Shown: positions 21,108 to 33,412, counted from the first letter of the stretch. The stretch: 64,000 nt of DNA from Polytrichum commune (GCA_950295325.1 OX485803.1:28150001-28214000), one strand, 5' to 3'. Notes: generated by a model from the sequence alone, not told the origin. A program made the numbers and translations.

Positions 21108-24100
21108 ATGGCTCATGTGCCTGCTAACGGAGAAGTCGGTATGACAATCCTCAGAGCCGATGGAGAGAGAGTCCCACTTACCTTTTGCATGGATGACAGC
21201 GGACTAGCTTACGTGACGTCCCAACATCTAAGTATTCGGTTCGGTTTCAGAGCGGACACTATTGTTGTTGACGAGGATATTTTTGATGTTGTCACGTCCG
21301 AGCTTACACATACCCTAGGTCGCATTTCGCATCGTGATGAGAACAATAACATGTTTTGGACTCTTCATCCAGGTAGTTACCGAGTCTATGGCCTCACTGA
21401 ATCTCAGATGGCTGCTTCTACTGAGATCCTCACTCCTCGCTCTTCCTCTACCTGCACCATTCAAACTCCTCTGCCACGTGATGTGAAGGTCAAGCTCGAA
21501 CCCGGTCTCGAGACGCCTATTGTAGACAACTCTAGAGTAGAATCTGTAATTACACTTTCTTCAGATGACGAGGTCAGTCCCACCAAGCCCCCGCCTCAGG
21601 TTATAGTTGGTGGGGACGCTCCTAAAGTATATCATTTTTCGCAAGATACTGTTAGCATAGTACCATTATTAAAACAACTTGTAGCAATGCCGGGAAAAAA
21701 AAACATTCTTAAAAAAATAGACTACTCGGTGATTAGACACGAGAGGGTAGAGTACCTTCCTGCTTTGTTCGATGGTGCTGTCATCTTCGAGTTGCCACCC
21801 GTTGGTCATACGGCCGCACGGTCACAGGCCAAGTCTATGCAGGGAATGGACAAGCGTTACGACGGCCATGTGTGGACCAAGACCATCACCACCAACATCA
21901 CAAACGACTTTGGTTTGTCCTTCCGTTCTTCCTCCTGCGTTGCAAGAACAAGGAGTGCGAATATCTGATCCGCCGACCTCGTATTTTCGAAGTCAACGAG
22001 ACAGAGTTTGAAGGTTGTACCCTCCAAGCCTTTGTAGTGGATCAAGCACCCCCAACTGACTCTACGCTTATTTGCAAGGTGTGTAAAGAACCCCCGACAT
22101 GTATTGCTACATGTGGGGCTAAGATTTATAATTATGTTGTTGGCAAAATCAACCATACAAGAGCGTGTATCCACCTTGGAATTCACGATCACCCAGTCAA
22201 GGTGGGCGACTACAGAGACACTAAGGCTGAGATCAGTGGCCTAATTGAAGAACAGATCGAGAAGACTCCCCAGGCTACCAGGAGTGCGGTTGTGTTGGAG
22301 GCTAGCAAAGTTCTAATTGGCAGTTATCTCCTTCAACCCGATGACGCGCCAACAAAGAAGCTTTCTCTTGAGGAACTTGTTCCAGTATTCGACCGGTGCA
22401 AGGACATGGCTTCCCCAAACATCCGCAACAAGGTCATGAGCTTCCGTTTCCTCAGAAGGTATGGTGTCATGGACTCTATCACCAAACTCCGTGGAATCAG
22501 TTTATGGGCATTTGTGCAGGAGAACAAATTCCCAGGTCAAGGGGCAGATCTTGACAAGGTTTTTGTCTTTAAGATGTCGGAAGTCGGGCCTGGTAGTGGG
22601 GTAGACTTGGTGAAGCATATGCAGCCCGGCGAAGATCTGGAGAATGCTTGGATTATGTTCGACCATGTGAAACAGGTGAGACAGTGGATCACAATGGCAT
22701 GCCACGTGTATGACTCCACGTATTGTCGTGTCATGACCATTGCAAGCTGTGACATGCAATCGGAGGACTGTGATGCCCAGATCGTTTTCTGGAAGAATCT
22801 CAATGTTGTGATGGAGAGGAATGGCGTTGTCGATACCAACTTCAAGGGTTTCATGGCCGACAGCGCCCAGGCCAATTGGAATGCAGTTCGGGTCATATAT
22901 GGCAATGGGAAGAAGGAGGACCGCATGGATGACCGGGAAAGAACCTGTCAGTTTCACTGGACCCAATCTATGGTTAAGTATACCGAGAAATACATCCCCG
23001 AAGAACTCTGGGAGCAACACAAGAAGATGTGCCACCAATATAGGACCGCCAGGACCATGGACGAAGCGGAGAACCTGTACCACGGGCTACGTGCATGGTG
23101 GGTATCCGCCGGGGCAGTGACAGAGAAGGCACTTGACAAACTCGAGCTCTGGCTTGCATTCTGGCACTTCCGTTATCGCCAATGGGGAGGCTTCATGACC
23201 GGGGTATGTTCACCCTAAACTTGTTGTTTTTCTTTCTTTCTTTTCACTCTAATATGAAACAACTCTTCTCCAATTTCTAATTGCTTACACTATGTACACG
23301 CAGAAATTTACAGTAGAAGAACTAGCAGAAATGCCTTCATGTAATCTCGCCGAATCAATACACAACAAGTGGCTTCAATCGTCTGGAAACAGCGGCGGCG
23401 ACCTCTATGTTGCTACAGTGGACGACTTTGTTCAAGGCTTCCTTCAGGTTGTCAATTACTACCAGTTCCTGAAAGGCGATGTTGGCGGTACAGGCCCTAC
23501 AAAGAAAGAGCTCAAGCTAAGGTTGGCAGAGCGTAGGGCGAAGCAAACGGGTAATCCTTTAGTCCTCGAAGACCCCATGATGGACATGCCTGGAGCAGAA
23601 GAGTTCTGTACCCGGGTGCCTTATATGGCTGGGGAAGAGGTGTTCGGGTCCACGAAGCGCAAAGCAGAGCTACCTCTTGGAGCAGAAGAGGAGTCGCACA
23701 GACCTGATAAGGTCAACTTCTCACATCCCCGTGCCTCTAGTAGGGTTGTCCGGACTCGTTCCACTGACATGCCCATAATTGTTGAAGAGGAAGATTCCAA
23801 TGTCCCGGAAGTTGCACCCCCGGCGCCACATGCGGACGATATCGTCCCGTCCCCCATCCCCGTGGGACGGATCAGCCACGTCACTGCCGTCGAGGAGACT
23901 AGGGTGAACGTGAAGGAGTGGCACATCGCTCGGTTGCCAAAGACTTCTGCCAAATGTTGTTGGGCACAGAGAGCCGTCACCAAAAAGAAGTGTACTGAGA
24001 GAATCGTAAGGGGTGCAAAATCAACCCCTGCTCCTACGTACACCGGTCTATGGCACAACACTAGGAGAAATGTGAAAGAGACCACAGAGTTTTTCTTCTG

Positions 24101-24788
24101 CTCAGATGATATCCATAGGTGCGTTAAGGGTAGCAGGCGCAAATGGGTTGTTCAATACTCTGCGGAACAGGAGAGGCCAAGCATTCCGGATGTTTGGCCA
24201 GTGAAACTTGGGACTAACCTCAAGCAATGTGAGATCCTGGCCCTCGAGGCGGCCAGATTCCAACTGCCGCAGAAAGTGCCAGTCTCACCCAGAAGGCTCT
24301 TTTCCACTGCACCGTCTCCGGCAAATTTAGACTCCGTGCCGGTGCCAGCAGATGCGGACAGGTATCATGGGAAGAGAGAAGGGAAGTTCGTTAAGTGCAC
24401 CGCAACCCGTCCAAACCCTCAGCAGCGGTTATCCATGGGCTTTGCGGACTCCCTCAAAGCTCAACTCCGCTCGGTGACGATGATTCCTCACCCTGGCCAT
24501 GGCTGCATCATTGCGCTAGACTCGATGACGCCACCCGACGTGACACAATACCACATCACCATCAGTTCCCTCCCGGGTTGCACCTGCCCTGCATTCAAGA
24601 AGACAATGACCAACTTTCGAGGGCGGAGTCAATTCTCGTATTGCAAGCATGTTTACTATATTTTTTTAAAGGTCTGCCATCGCAATCCTGATGTAGACTT
24701 TTTCATCCACGCGCCAACCTTCAGCTTCAACGAGGTCAAAGTTATTCTCGAGAGTGGAATTTTAACTCACCCTTTAGATCGGGCCTAG
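21108..24788 (+). pseudogene. Mutator-like transposase with SWIM zinc finger, frameshifted
   Basis: Exon 1 is 21108-23203, a 100-base intron follows (GTATGT...CACGCAG, 23204-23303) and exon 2 is 23304-24788 (TAG). The frame breaks once, at about 21941: coding continues in the next frame exactly at CKNKECEYL, consistent with loss of one base. The N-terminal part has a sumoylation-type site (VKLEPG) and an acidic SUMO-interacting-type motif (VITLSSDDE). The catalytic region follows: MTIASCDMQSED, FKGFMADSAQANWNA and RTCQFHWTQSM, the D, D and C/H blocks of MULE transposases, with a likely E in DKLELWLAFW. Exon 2 has Cys pairs (KCCWAQ, FFFCSDDIHRC) and a C-terminal SWIM finger (CTCPAF ... CKH). 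This enzyme class cuts and joins element ends. If the frameshift is real, this copy is dead while its ParB-methyltransferase neighbour is open throughout. Confidence 0.8.
23204..23303 (+). other. Transposase intron
   Basis: The donor GGG|GTATGT and acceptor ACGCAG|AAA join codons G and K in phase 0, giving GGFMTG-KFTVEE. Without splicing the frame stops at 23216. Confidence 0.85.
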
Positions 24789-25277
24789 GATTTACTCTAA
24801 GTGTCCCTTTCTCCCATCAACATGATAGATGAAGTAGTGCCTATTCATCCATGCTTCTAATAGAGTACACCATATACTAAGTGATATAAGATTTTCATTG
24901 AATAATTAAATATTGTCAGCTCAAAAATATAATAAATATAATCCCATGGATTATTTTTATTCAGCTCAAAAAGTTGGATTACAATACTCAACCGTATCAT
25001 GTGTCTCTATACATATTGGGATCATCATTGGTTTTTATCATCTACTTAATTATTATATCACAATTTTACGATCATTTTGGCACTTCACGGTTCTCAAACT
25101 AAATCAGACCATTTCAAATTCAGGGCATTTATTTTATTTAATGCCCACACATTCCACGGAAATAGGTCCCAAAAATTTCTATTTCTGGCAGAATCTGGAA
25201 TATTATAAGTATATTCTTTTACTATTTTTAGGTAATTCTAAATTTAATGCAGAATCTATCCTATTTTTACCACATTT

Positions 25278-25302
25278 CCGCTCTCCGCTCACCGCTCGCA
25301 TA
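25278..25302 (-). repeat. Right inverted repeat of the large element
   Basis: On the minus strand it reads TATGCGAGCGGTGAGCGGAG and one more AGCGG, 24/25 identical to 10271-10295. It sits about 490 bases beyond the transposase stop codon and is followed by about 19 unassigned bases and then a left-truncated MITE. Confidence 0.65.
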
Positions 25303-25320
25303 CAAGCCTCGTCCAGATGA

Positions 25321-25629
25321 AGATTAGTGTTAAATGCAATAGTTACCTAAAACACTAATTTTCAACTGGTATTACAATTAGTGTTTGAATAGGGTTTGAA
25401 CAAATTATATCTTTTACGAGGTTCTCATATTCTTCTTCGTTCAATTCTTCATTCCAAGATTTACAAAATATCATCTAACACTAAATGCGCTCATGTAAAT
25501 ATTTAAAGTTACTACTTGGTACAAATAGTGTTAGAGTTGACATTTAGTGTTCTAACACTATAGAGACAATTTACATTTAGCGTTTTCGTCGACTATTAGT
25601 GTTTCCAACACTAATCTACCTATTTAGTG
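25321..25629. mobile_element. Left-truncated CACTA-end MITE
   Basis: Dense in AGTGTT/AACACTA motifs. Its right end (TATTTAGTG then TA at 25630-25631) matches the family of 49957-50258. The internal AACACTAATTTTCAA and CTAACACTAAATGCGC words are shared. The expected CACTAAATAT left end is missing, and the match starts about 19 bases after the large element's right inverted repeat. It is inserted at the TA of an ACTAGTTGG motif of the adjoining foldback element. Confidence 0.5.
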
Positions 25630-25631
25630 TA

Positions 25632-26364
25632 GTTGGTTACCCTTACTCTACTTACTAAATGACTAGTTGGCTACCCTTACTCTACTTACTAAATGACTAG
25701 TTGGTTACCCTTCCTCTACTTACTAAATGACTAGTTGGTTACCCTTACTCTACTTACTAAATAAGTAGTTGGTAAGCCTCTCCAATACTTTAACGCATCA
25801 AAGCTTAACTTCAAGACTTGCACATATACCACTCAAATATACATGTCCAATTAAGAAGAGTGACCATAAGTAGAATAAGGCTCACCAATTAGTTATTTAG
25901 TAAGTAGAGTAAGGGTAACCAACTAGTCATTTAGTAAGTAGAGTAAGGGTAACCAACTAGTCATTTAGTAAGTAGAGTAAGGCTAACCAACTAGTCATTT
26001 AGTAAGTAGAGTAAGGCTAACCAACTAGTTATTTAGTAAGTAGAGTAAGGGTAACCAACTAGTTATATAATAAGTAGGCATAGCCACTGGGCCCGCCTAG
26101 CCACTAGGCCCGACACCACCCTAAATCCGGCCTCCCCAAAAAAGACATGAGGCCCACGGCCCCACCCCGCCTTGGTGGCAAGCACCACCCCTGCCCCCCA
26201 CCCCACCGCCACCTAGGATCATTGAGGCCCTTGGATGGGCCTTGGTGGATCAACGGTCCGGATGCACCATGAAGAATCTCATGTATAGCGCCTCAGTGAC
26301 ACGACAACCGAACCGGCAAAAACGTGTGAATCTAGCCAAAAAAGGTGTGGAAATAGCGATCCCC
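25632..26364. mobile_element. Foldback element, copy A (left arm truncated)
   Basis: The left part is about four direct copies of a 34-base unit (ACTAGTTGGTTACCCTTACT plus CTACTTACTAAATG). After a ~120-base spacer the same unit recurs five to six times inverted (to about 26070), so the centre can fold on itself. The right terminal region (GC-rich, ending GGTGTGGAAATAGCGATCCCC at 26364) matches both ends of copy B at 49358-51142. The corresponding left terminus is absent. Confidence 0.7.
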
Positions 26365-26365
26365 T

Positions 26366-27560
26366 AATTCAAAGGGGGTTAGATAAAATAAAAATGCCTC
26401 ATATAGAAACAAGTGGGTGCATCATGCGTTGCCAACCTATGATTACTAGTCCGGTTATTTTTAAGAAATTAATATGGGCGGACATTAAAAACCCCATCAC
26501 AAACTTTCGGGGGTCTCAAATTTGGGCTAGGGCAACCCTCTAAAGAAATTTCTAAACCCGATCGAAAATTGTTGCCCATCTCGAAAAAAAAAATTGCCCT
26601 TGCATTCTTGAAGGCCGCTTGACTACGAATCCCATATTGAGTGCATTGAAGGTCTAAAATCCAATATATATGTGCATTTCCAATTAGTGAATAAGCAATT
26701 GATTGGGATTTCATTCCGGAAGTGAATCCTCATTACAAAATCCTCATTAATATTGAGGTTATAATTTTGTGACTTACCATTTAAAATCATCTTTGTCATC
26801 TTAATGATAGATTAATGCAAATGTTCATAAGATGACCAAAATCAAACAATGAACATAGAATATAAAACATACAACAAAAAAATTCAATAAAAATTCAATT
26901 TATTTTTTGGTAATATGATATGAGGTATAAATAAATAGTATGTTATTTGGAATTAGACTTGTGGGACAACATTATGGATGGGGTATACTCAAAAAATCAT
27001 AAGTTTTTTACTATAGCCTATCTGAAATTTTGTAATATTTTATCCTAATCGCATATTGTATTCTCTTAAAAATCACATAGTTTATATTGATTATTTTCAA
27101 ATAAATTTTATTATATGTTTATAATTATAATTATATTTTTGATTTCACCAATTTACCATAAGTTGATATATATTATTTTGACATATTATAAATGTTTGAG
27201 CAATCACACCCCTGCAAAATAAATGAATTATGAACAAAAAAATGTCTATGACAACACATCATAATTATATGTTGCACACGTTGATATCTTGTGATATTTA
27301 TCAAAATACCATGTGGAAGTCAAAGCCACATCATGGCCTTGGAAACAACTCATGGAAGGTTAGAACATAGGCTTAGAGCATCCAATGCCACATCATTGCC
27401 CCTTGCCAACTAATTGATATTTACAAAACCGCTAGTAGTTCACAATAGCTATGAGGGAGAAAATAGGTCTTACATGCCAACTCGGAGGCGTTTCACTAAA
27501 GTAAGCTCCATCTGAGCTTCTTGATGGACTCATCCGATTTTTGTTACCGGATGACTTTAC
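26366..27560 (+). repeat. 1.15-kb dispersed repeat, copy 1
   Basis: From CAAAGGGGGTTAGATAAAAT to about GCCACGAATCC it matches 40262-41515 nearly throughout. It contains the hallmark GGTTATTTT-AAGAAATTAA and ACAAACTTTCGGGGG words. Both copies end in a short exon-like segment beginning GATGGACTCATCCG. No open frame or terminal repeat identifies the family. Copy 1 directly abuts the end of foldback copy A, so that element probably inserted into it or at its border. Confidence 0.75.
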
Positions 27561-27639
27561 TTGAGTGCCACGAATCCCCGGCCGATCTTGACCCCCCGAA
27601 TCGATACCACTTGACCACCACCTTCCTACTCCAAATCCT

Positions 27640-27830
27640 TAACACGGAACAAAGACAATTGAGGAGGAAGATTGCTCAATTGCGAGCCGAAATGAGACCG
27701 GGTCTAGGTTTCTGAAACTTCCTACCAAAACTATGCCTGGCTCATCAACTTTATATAAAACTTATCAACTCCAATTGTCCACTTCTGGTCATACTCGATC
27801 GGAGGAGGAAGATTGCTCAATTGTGAGCGG
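27640..27830 (+). repeat. Local duplication
   Basis: A 25-base segment of the form GAGGAGGAAGATTGCTCAAT occurs at about 27662 and again at about 27796. The plus-strand frame ending at 27715 runs through the first. No product is recognised. Confidence 0.4.
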
Positions 27831-28239
27831 CCATTGCCGAGCCGGCCGAAAGTGCATCATCATCAGCATCTGGAGGTGTCCGAGAATTTACCTAACGCAA
27901 AGGTGAGGCCGGGCTGGGGAAGATAAGGAGCGTCTGTTGTTCCACCCGGCGTCGCATTGCATTCGGCGTGTTCCTCCTCCACAAGCAACTTCCAACCGTG
28001 TTCCATGGGAAGAACATGGGACATACTCCTTAAATACCATGGGTCACAATGTTATAGATGGGAGGTTTGCATGTCCCATGATAGAGGGGAATCATCATGG
28101 GTCAAACCAAAGTGAGATGCATCAAATATGAGAATTTGTTTCATCTCGCAATTGTCCCTCTTCATCAAAGGGACAATATCAACTTTTCAATAGTGGGAAT
28201 ATAATATTTTATTTCAAAACATGAAGGCCCCTCCACACT

Positions 28240-30790
28240 TGATAGTTTAGGGTTTTTACTTTGACATTGAATAACGTATCATTATGAACTCCAAAAATTA
28301 TCGGAAATGTGAGTATATACAACTTCAATTTGGATTTTCTAATCATCTCATACTAATTGCATGTTTATTATTGGAATGTCCATGAAAGAATGTTCTATCT
28401 TTGTTTCACATTAGAGATCTTGTAGAACTAGTCTAGATCAAGATGTGACTTACCTTCATAAGTAATAACCTGAGAGAGCTGACTAATCTTGTCATGATTA
28501 AACTCTAGTCATAATAGGTTATGTCACCTTTATGGTAGAGTCATGTTAGGTAGTATAACTGACAACATACATCCCTGGTTCATCAGGGTCTTGATAATCA
28601 AGTAGTATGGGGTAACAATTCTTCTATAAGTAAAAAATGGTCTGGTCATGAATAATATAAGCAGGTAAATTACTTCTTGGTGTAGACCACTAATTTAGCA
28701 ACACCATAGATTCCGTATAATATTGCAGATTATACGTACTCGGTTAGTAAAATTGTTTTAGAACGGCATAGTTTCCAAGCAGTCAGTATTATCTTATCAT
28801 CCTGTCTTTCCTGTATCTGTGGAGTAGAATGAAATGAAGCCCTTCATTGTTCATTTCACTACAAAAGAATACAGGTGATGGTTATCCCATGAAAAACTTT
28901 TCGGGATACTTTACTGTGGCCATTACCTCAGACGGTCACTGATATTTCATCCGGTTATGAACCTTTATATTATCAGAGTACATTTCTGAGTCCATATTAT
29001 TCTGATATGATCATCGAATCATAGGACAGAGATGTATCACCTCCGGGTTCTATTCCCAAGTGTCAGATTATCTCTCATTTGGTTAGTGAAAGATAACAAG
29101 TATGTGAGTATGCTAACTTAGACAGAAACAATCACACTCGCTCTTTATGATTGTGCTAAAAGACCCTCGTGTATTCAGATCTTGGAAAGATTCCTTCCCC
29201 AAGAATATTTTTGTATCCATTAGAACTCAACTGTTGGCTAAAAAGTAATAAGTAATGGAAAATGACTTCTCAACGGATGTTCAAGCCAGTTTACAAATAA
29301 TTAGCATGTAGCTGGCTACTAGTGTTATTTTAGAACACCAGGTGACATAATATATATGGTATCTGGTCCAAGAATGCAACTAGTTCAGATCCTCATATAT
29401 AAATCCGTATACAGATAATTTCTTGTCAACATCCACTTATAACCATTTCCCGAATAGGCACCGAGATAATTCTAGGTTATGGGTATTCGCCACAGAATTG
29501 TAAACTGTCTGTGACCAGATTCTCAAACTACCTTAGAGATATCACATTTCAAGTGAGGGTGAGTTCTGGGTCTGGTAGATCAAATACGGTAATTCATTCT
29601 TTATAGTTCAAATATCAGAAAGAACCATAATGAGTTACCCTCTCTTTACATTCCCCTTTATTCAGACTCAGTGTTTTCTGAACACCTCTCAATCTGGTGA
29701 CATCAGCATGTAAAGGTAGTAAGTCCTTATACAGGCCGTATTACTGTTTTATCGAAACACTGTTTCCCTTCCTATTTACTGGGGTACCATATAGACAGAA
29801 CATAGTGACGATTACTGAGTTAACTGCAACATCGTCACTGGGCAGTCCATGTAAGAATCACAGTGCATTCTGTTTAAGCAGAAAGGTTCAATAGACTAAC
29901 AGGGTAGTGCCTAAGAATTCACATATTGTTCATATATCCTGGTTATAGAATCATAAACAGGAATACAGCAGCATGTAGAGCGAAAAAAAAAATTTCAAAA
30001 AGAAAGAAAGACTCAAGTTCACTATTCCAGATTTCAAAGAGAAATTGCTTGGAAAGATGTGATGAGTGGACGATTTCTTCGGAAGGTGCATAGCCTTGTA
30101 GAAGAGGTCCTCACCTGTGCCCATGCTCCCCAACATTACCAAACAATAAGTTAGTAGAGCGTACATCAGGTGTAGGCGGACCTTCTTACTTGTTATCGAT
30201 GTCAACAAGGCAATACCCCTTTCTTGGAAATAGGTATAATTCATCATACTCTACATATTTAGATGCATTGATTGAAAAAGAACTAAGATCATGCAATCTT
30301 GAATCAAGAATTGGTTGAATTCACTTAGATAACTGCCGGTCCCATGTAGTCGCATTTTTCTTTTCATTGTAATATGTGCAATGAAGTCAAAACATGGATC
30401 TACACCTTGAATTCGTCCTGAGATGAGCTATTCTGTTTCATCTTGACGCTTCTGTGGGATCTTGAATATTGTGAATTGTAACTTTCAGAATCTGACTACC
30501 ATGTACTGAAATCAGATTGCACTTGGTCTTCGTAGTGTCTATAGACTGAAACTTATGCGAAGACAGAACATCGAGGTAGCATCACTAGGTATTACTCAGT
30601 CTGTCCTGGTTGCTTACAGAGGTCTGCACATACTGAGCCTCGGACTGGGAAATCTACAAGCACTGTCTACTACTGTACAGAAGTGAGTCCGTCAGGCGGG
30701 CTTCTGTATTTAGACGGCCAGTATTTTTTGTTTCATTTCCGGGCAACCCATAAGGGTTTTCATGGAGCCCGTTAGCCAAGAGATCAAGAT
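28240..30790. other. Long stretch without recognisable features
   Basis: 2.5 kb of mixed composition with stops in all frames and no open frame above 100 codons. I see no RT, integrase, transposase or host domain and no tandem structure. It may be the interior of an old element whose coding capacity has gone. Confidence 0.4.

Positions 30791-30792
<2 letters not shown>

Positions 30793-30824
<32 letters not shown>
30793..30824 (+). repeat. (AG)n microsatellite
   Basis: Sixteen uninterrupted AG units. An (AC)n tract near 38844-38860, GT/AT runs near 38416-38442 and GA-rich runs near 45490-45515 are the other simple repeats worth noting. Confidence 0.9.
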
Positions 30825-30826
<2 letters not shown>

Positions 30827-31109
30827 ACCGCCTACAAGTGTTTTTCATTCATCCAACAAGAAGCCTTGAAATAATAAACAAGGCTCAATTTACTATTTTA
30901 AGTCATTTAGACACCATATTTAGGTTCAACAACCCCAAATTAATCTAGTCCAAATTATTCGAGATGAATCCGCCAAAACTTTGTAAGGGACAAGTTTTTC
31001 TGTTGGATGGAGGAGAGGTGTTTTAATTTCTACATTCTTACATTACAAGGTAATTGCCGGCTTTTCATATAAATTGGTTAAAAACCCTCTAGACCCACAT
31101 GTAATGTGA

Positions 31110-31235
31110 AATGAGTCAATGGCTAAGGTGTTGGAGTAGGGTTGTGAGGTCCAAGGTTCAAGTCCATTCGTCAACACTCCTAGATCTAATCTAGAAGTGG
31201 GAAGAGCGTACTTATAGTTTATTCCAAGTTTATGG
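31110..31235 (+). mobile_element. Probable tRNA-derived SINE
   Basis: A polymerase III promoter can be read: an A-box-like TGGCTAAGGTG (31120-31130) and a B box GGTTCAAGTCC (31155-31165), spaced as in tRNA-derived SINEs. The following segment does not fold as a tRNA (no acceptor stem) and continues into CTAGATCTAATCTAGAAG, a small inverted repeat. No poly-A/poly-T end or target duplication was fixed, so the right limit is approximate. Confidence 0.5.
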
Positions 31236-32769
31236 AATGTATATGATTATTTATTTCTTGATATTGCCCTTTGAAAAAAACTCCCAAGTAGCATATTCCC
31301 ATCATCCATACAAAATATCCCATCTACACAATTTCTCATGTTCAACTCAACATTCCCATTATCAATCAAGTGACATGAGCAAAATTCCCACTCTTTCCAC
31401 ATTCCCTTCCAAACCTTATGAACCACATGATATGAAAGGGAATTTTGAGAGTTTTTCCCGTTAGGACACAAGTGAAAGTTCCATGTGCTCCTCCTCACGC
31501 CGCATTGCACTCAGCGTTCCTCCTCCTCACGCGAACCACAACAAATGGCGTAGGTCGCAAGGAGCACAACTCCAACCCCTGCCGCATGTGGAAGCCGGCC
31601 TTCAACTAGACCCGGTCTCAAAACCTTGACGGGCCCGCTCTGTATGGGGAACCTAGGGTCAAAGATGTTTTGAAGGTCTCCCACACCTTGAAAGGAGTGT
31701 GGGTCCACATTTTTTTTTAAATGTTGTTGATGGGTTGGCTTTTTCGTTTCCGGTGGGTGAATCCCCTAACCCCCCCAACTCAATAGGTGTTTAGGGGGGT
31801 TAGCGGATAACTCTATTGGCCATCAAAATTTTATATCTCATAATGAAGACAAGGGGGGGGGGGGGACAAAATATGCCATGATGTCAAAGTGACTTTTGAC
31901 CATGACATTGTAGTCTTTGACATCTATCAATTTCAACTGATATTGTCACGAAGGTGACCAAAGGCTACCGGATTGCTAAAAACATGTAAGCAAGCACAAC
32001 ATAGGCACACATCAAAATGGTGTGGTAGTTGGTCACGTAAAGTATGACCACAACATTGTGGTCTTGGTCTCTAACACACGAACCTCCATGTGCCATATGT
32101 TGCGCTCCCTTTATTCCTAAAGATGGAACGAAAACCTCAATGTTGCCGCCAATGTGACTTGCGGTCTTGCTTTACCTTCGGGTTTGTCTAAGCCCATATG
32201 TAATCCCATAATGGGTATCACGAGAATTAGAAGGCCCTCAAAGAACATTGTCTCCAACCCTAAACAAAGGCATGTATCATGCACTTAGCCTCACCCCGGG
32301 CCCCAAATACATTGCAACAACCAATCACACAATTCCTTTATCGTTGTTGGGTGGTTTTCCCCCTTGGATGGAGAGCCAACCAAAATAAACACTGATGATT
32401 CTCTTGTTAATCTTTGACACCCATCAATTTGTATTTCATATGTGGTAAAGTTGACCCTTATTGCAAGAACCTAGGGCATGTTTACACTAGGGTCCACGAC
32501 CAATGAAACTCTTACATTGAGTTTTCCTCTTGGTTGAGAATGTTTTATTGAAAACAAAGGTTTTACACTAAAGTTCTAGTCAAGGTATGGAAAAACGAAG
32601 TGGCACTAATGTGGCATCACATTCTCACCAAATCTTGACAGCCCCCACTGAAGGAAACACTCATCCAAAATTGCAAAATCAATCTTCAAGCATAGTCCAA
32701 TGATCCAATTTTGAGTCCAAAAGTAAAGTATACTCTAAGGGTGTCTTGGACCTAGACCCTAATGTAAAT

Positions 32770-33120
32770 CCATTGTTATTAAGGTGGACATGTCTTAAAT
32801 GGTTACTTTTTGCGACTAGCCCACTTCTCTCATGTTCTAAAATATGCAATCTGTACAAAATGGTTAGCAAATCCAAATTGAGACTTTAGTTACTTTTCTC
32901 ATTATTTTTGGAGCTCATATGCATATCTTATTCATTATCATATTGAAGACTATCATGCTCTCTAAATGGTCATATAGATCCCCAAATTTTGTTAACAATT
33001 CAACCTAGGATAATAATCATATTTTTGATCAAAAAATCCAATCTTGTGTAAACAAATGTCTTTTTGGTGTCTGCTCTTGGAGCTACACCAAACCACATAC
33101 ATTCCATCCTATATATATGT
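32770..33120 (+). repeat. Dispersed repeat, partner at 37630-38440
   Basis: The blocks CTTAAATGGTTACTTT, GGTTAGCAAA-CCAAAT, GAGCTCATATG, GGTCATATAGATC and TGTCTTTTTGGTGTC occur in the same order at 37640-38400 with intervening differences. Both copies are non-coding. The partner copy is longer because of extra sequence around 37700-38100. Confidence 0.5.
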
Positions 33121-33376
33121 TACCACTTTGAAGCAAGGGAACTTGTAGCACTTTTGTGGTGTTAACACTTTAAAACTTTTTGGGGGTAGGTTAGACAATT
33201 TGTAACACTTACATGCAACATAATTTTTGCAAATTCATTAACAATTAAAAATTCACACTTAACATTGCATTTTTGCATTTTTTTTATTTTTTATTTTTTC
33301 CCACGGGGGGGGGGGTAAAGCAATCTTCCTTAACACACATGCAATTTTAACACTTATCAAGGTAAGGGTTTGTTGC

Positions 33377-33412
33377 CATGTAGGCCGCTTTGGTGGGCAA
33401 GTGGCCTACATG
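33377..33412. repeat. Hairpin CATGTAGGCC/GGCCTACATG
   Basis: Perfect 10-base arms (33377-33386 and 33403-33412) around a 16-base loop. Flanks show no gene. Confidence 0.6.

Larger units (their letters stand above)
10271..25302. mobile_element. Composite Mutator-like element with ParB-methyltransferase gene
   Basis: Two copies of a 25-bp sequence (TATGCGAGCGG followed by GAGCGG repeats) lie 15 kb apart in inverted orientation and match at 24 of 25 positions. Between them are a Mutator-like transposase gene, a small Cys/His-rich gene and a divergent ParB-methyltransferase gene, and nothing that looks like host coding sequence. Transposases of this superfamily act on terminal inverted repeats and usually make 9-bp target duplications. 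No duplication is visible here, but the right border is damaged: a MITE truncated on its left begins about 19 bases outside it. The inferred borders therefore rest on the inverted repeat and gene content, and may be off. Confidence 0.55.

Noticed and set aside
22502-23083. Minus-strand frame of 193 codons inside the transposase
   Set aside because: Opposite-strand shadow of a clearly homologous coding exon.
31110-31235. Genuine tRNA gene at the A/B box pair
   Set aside because: No acceptor stem, anticodon arm or terminator; a SINE explains the boxes better.
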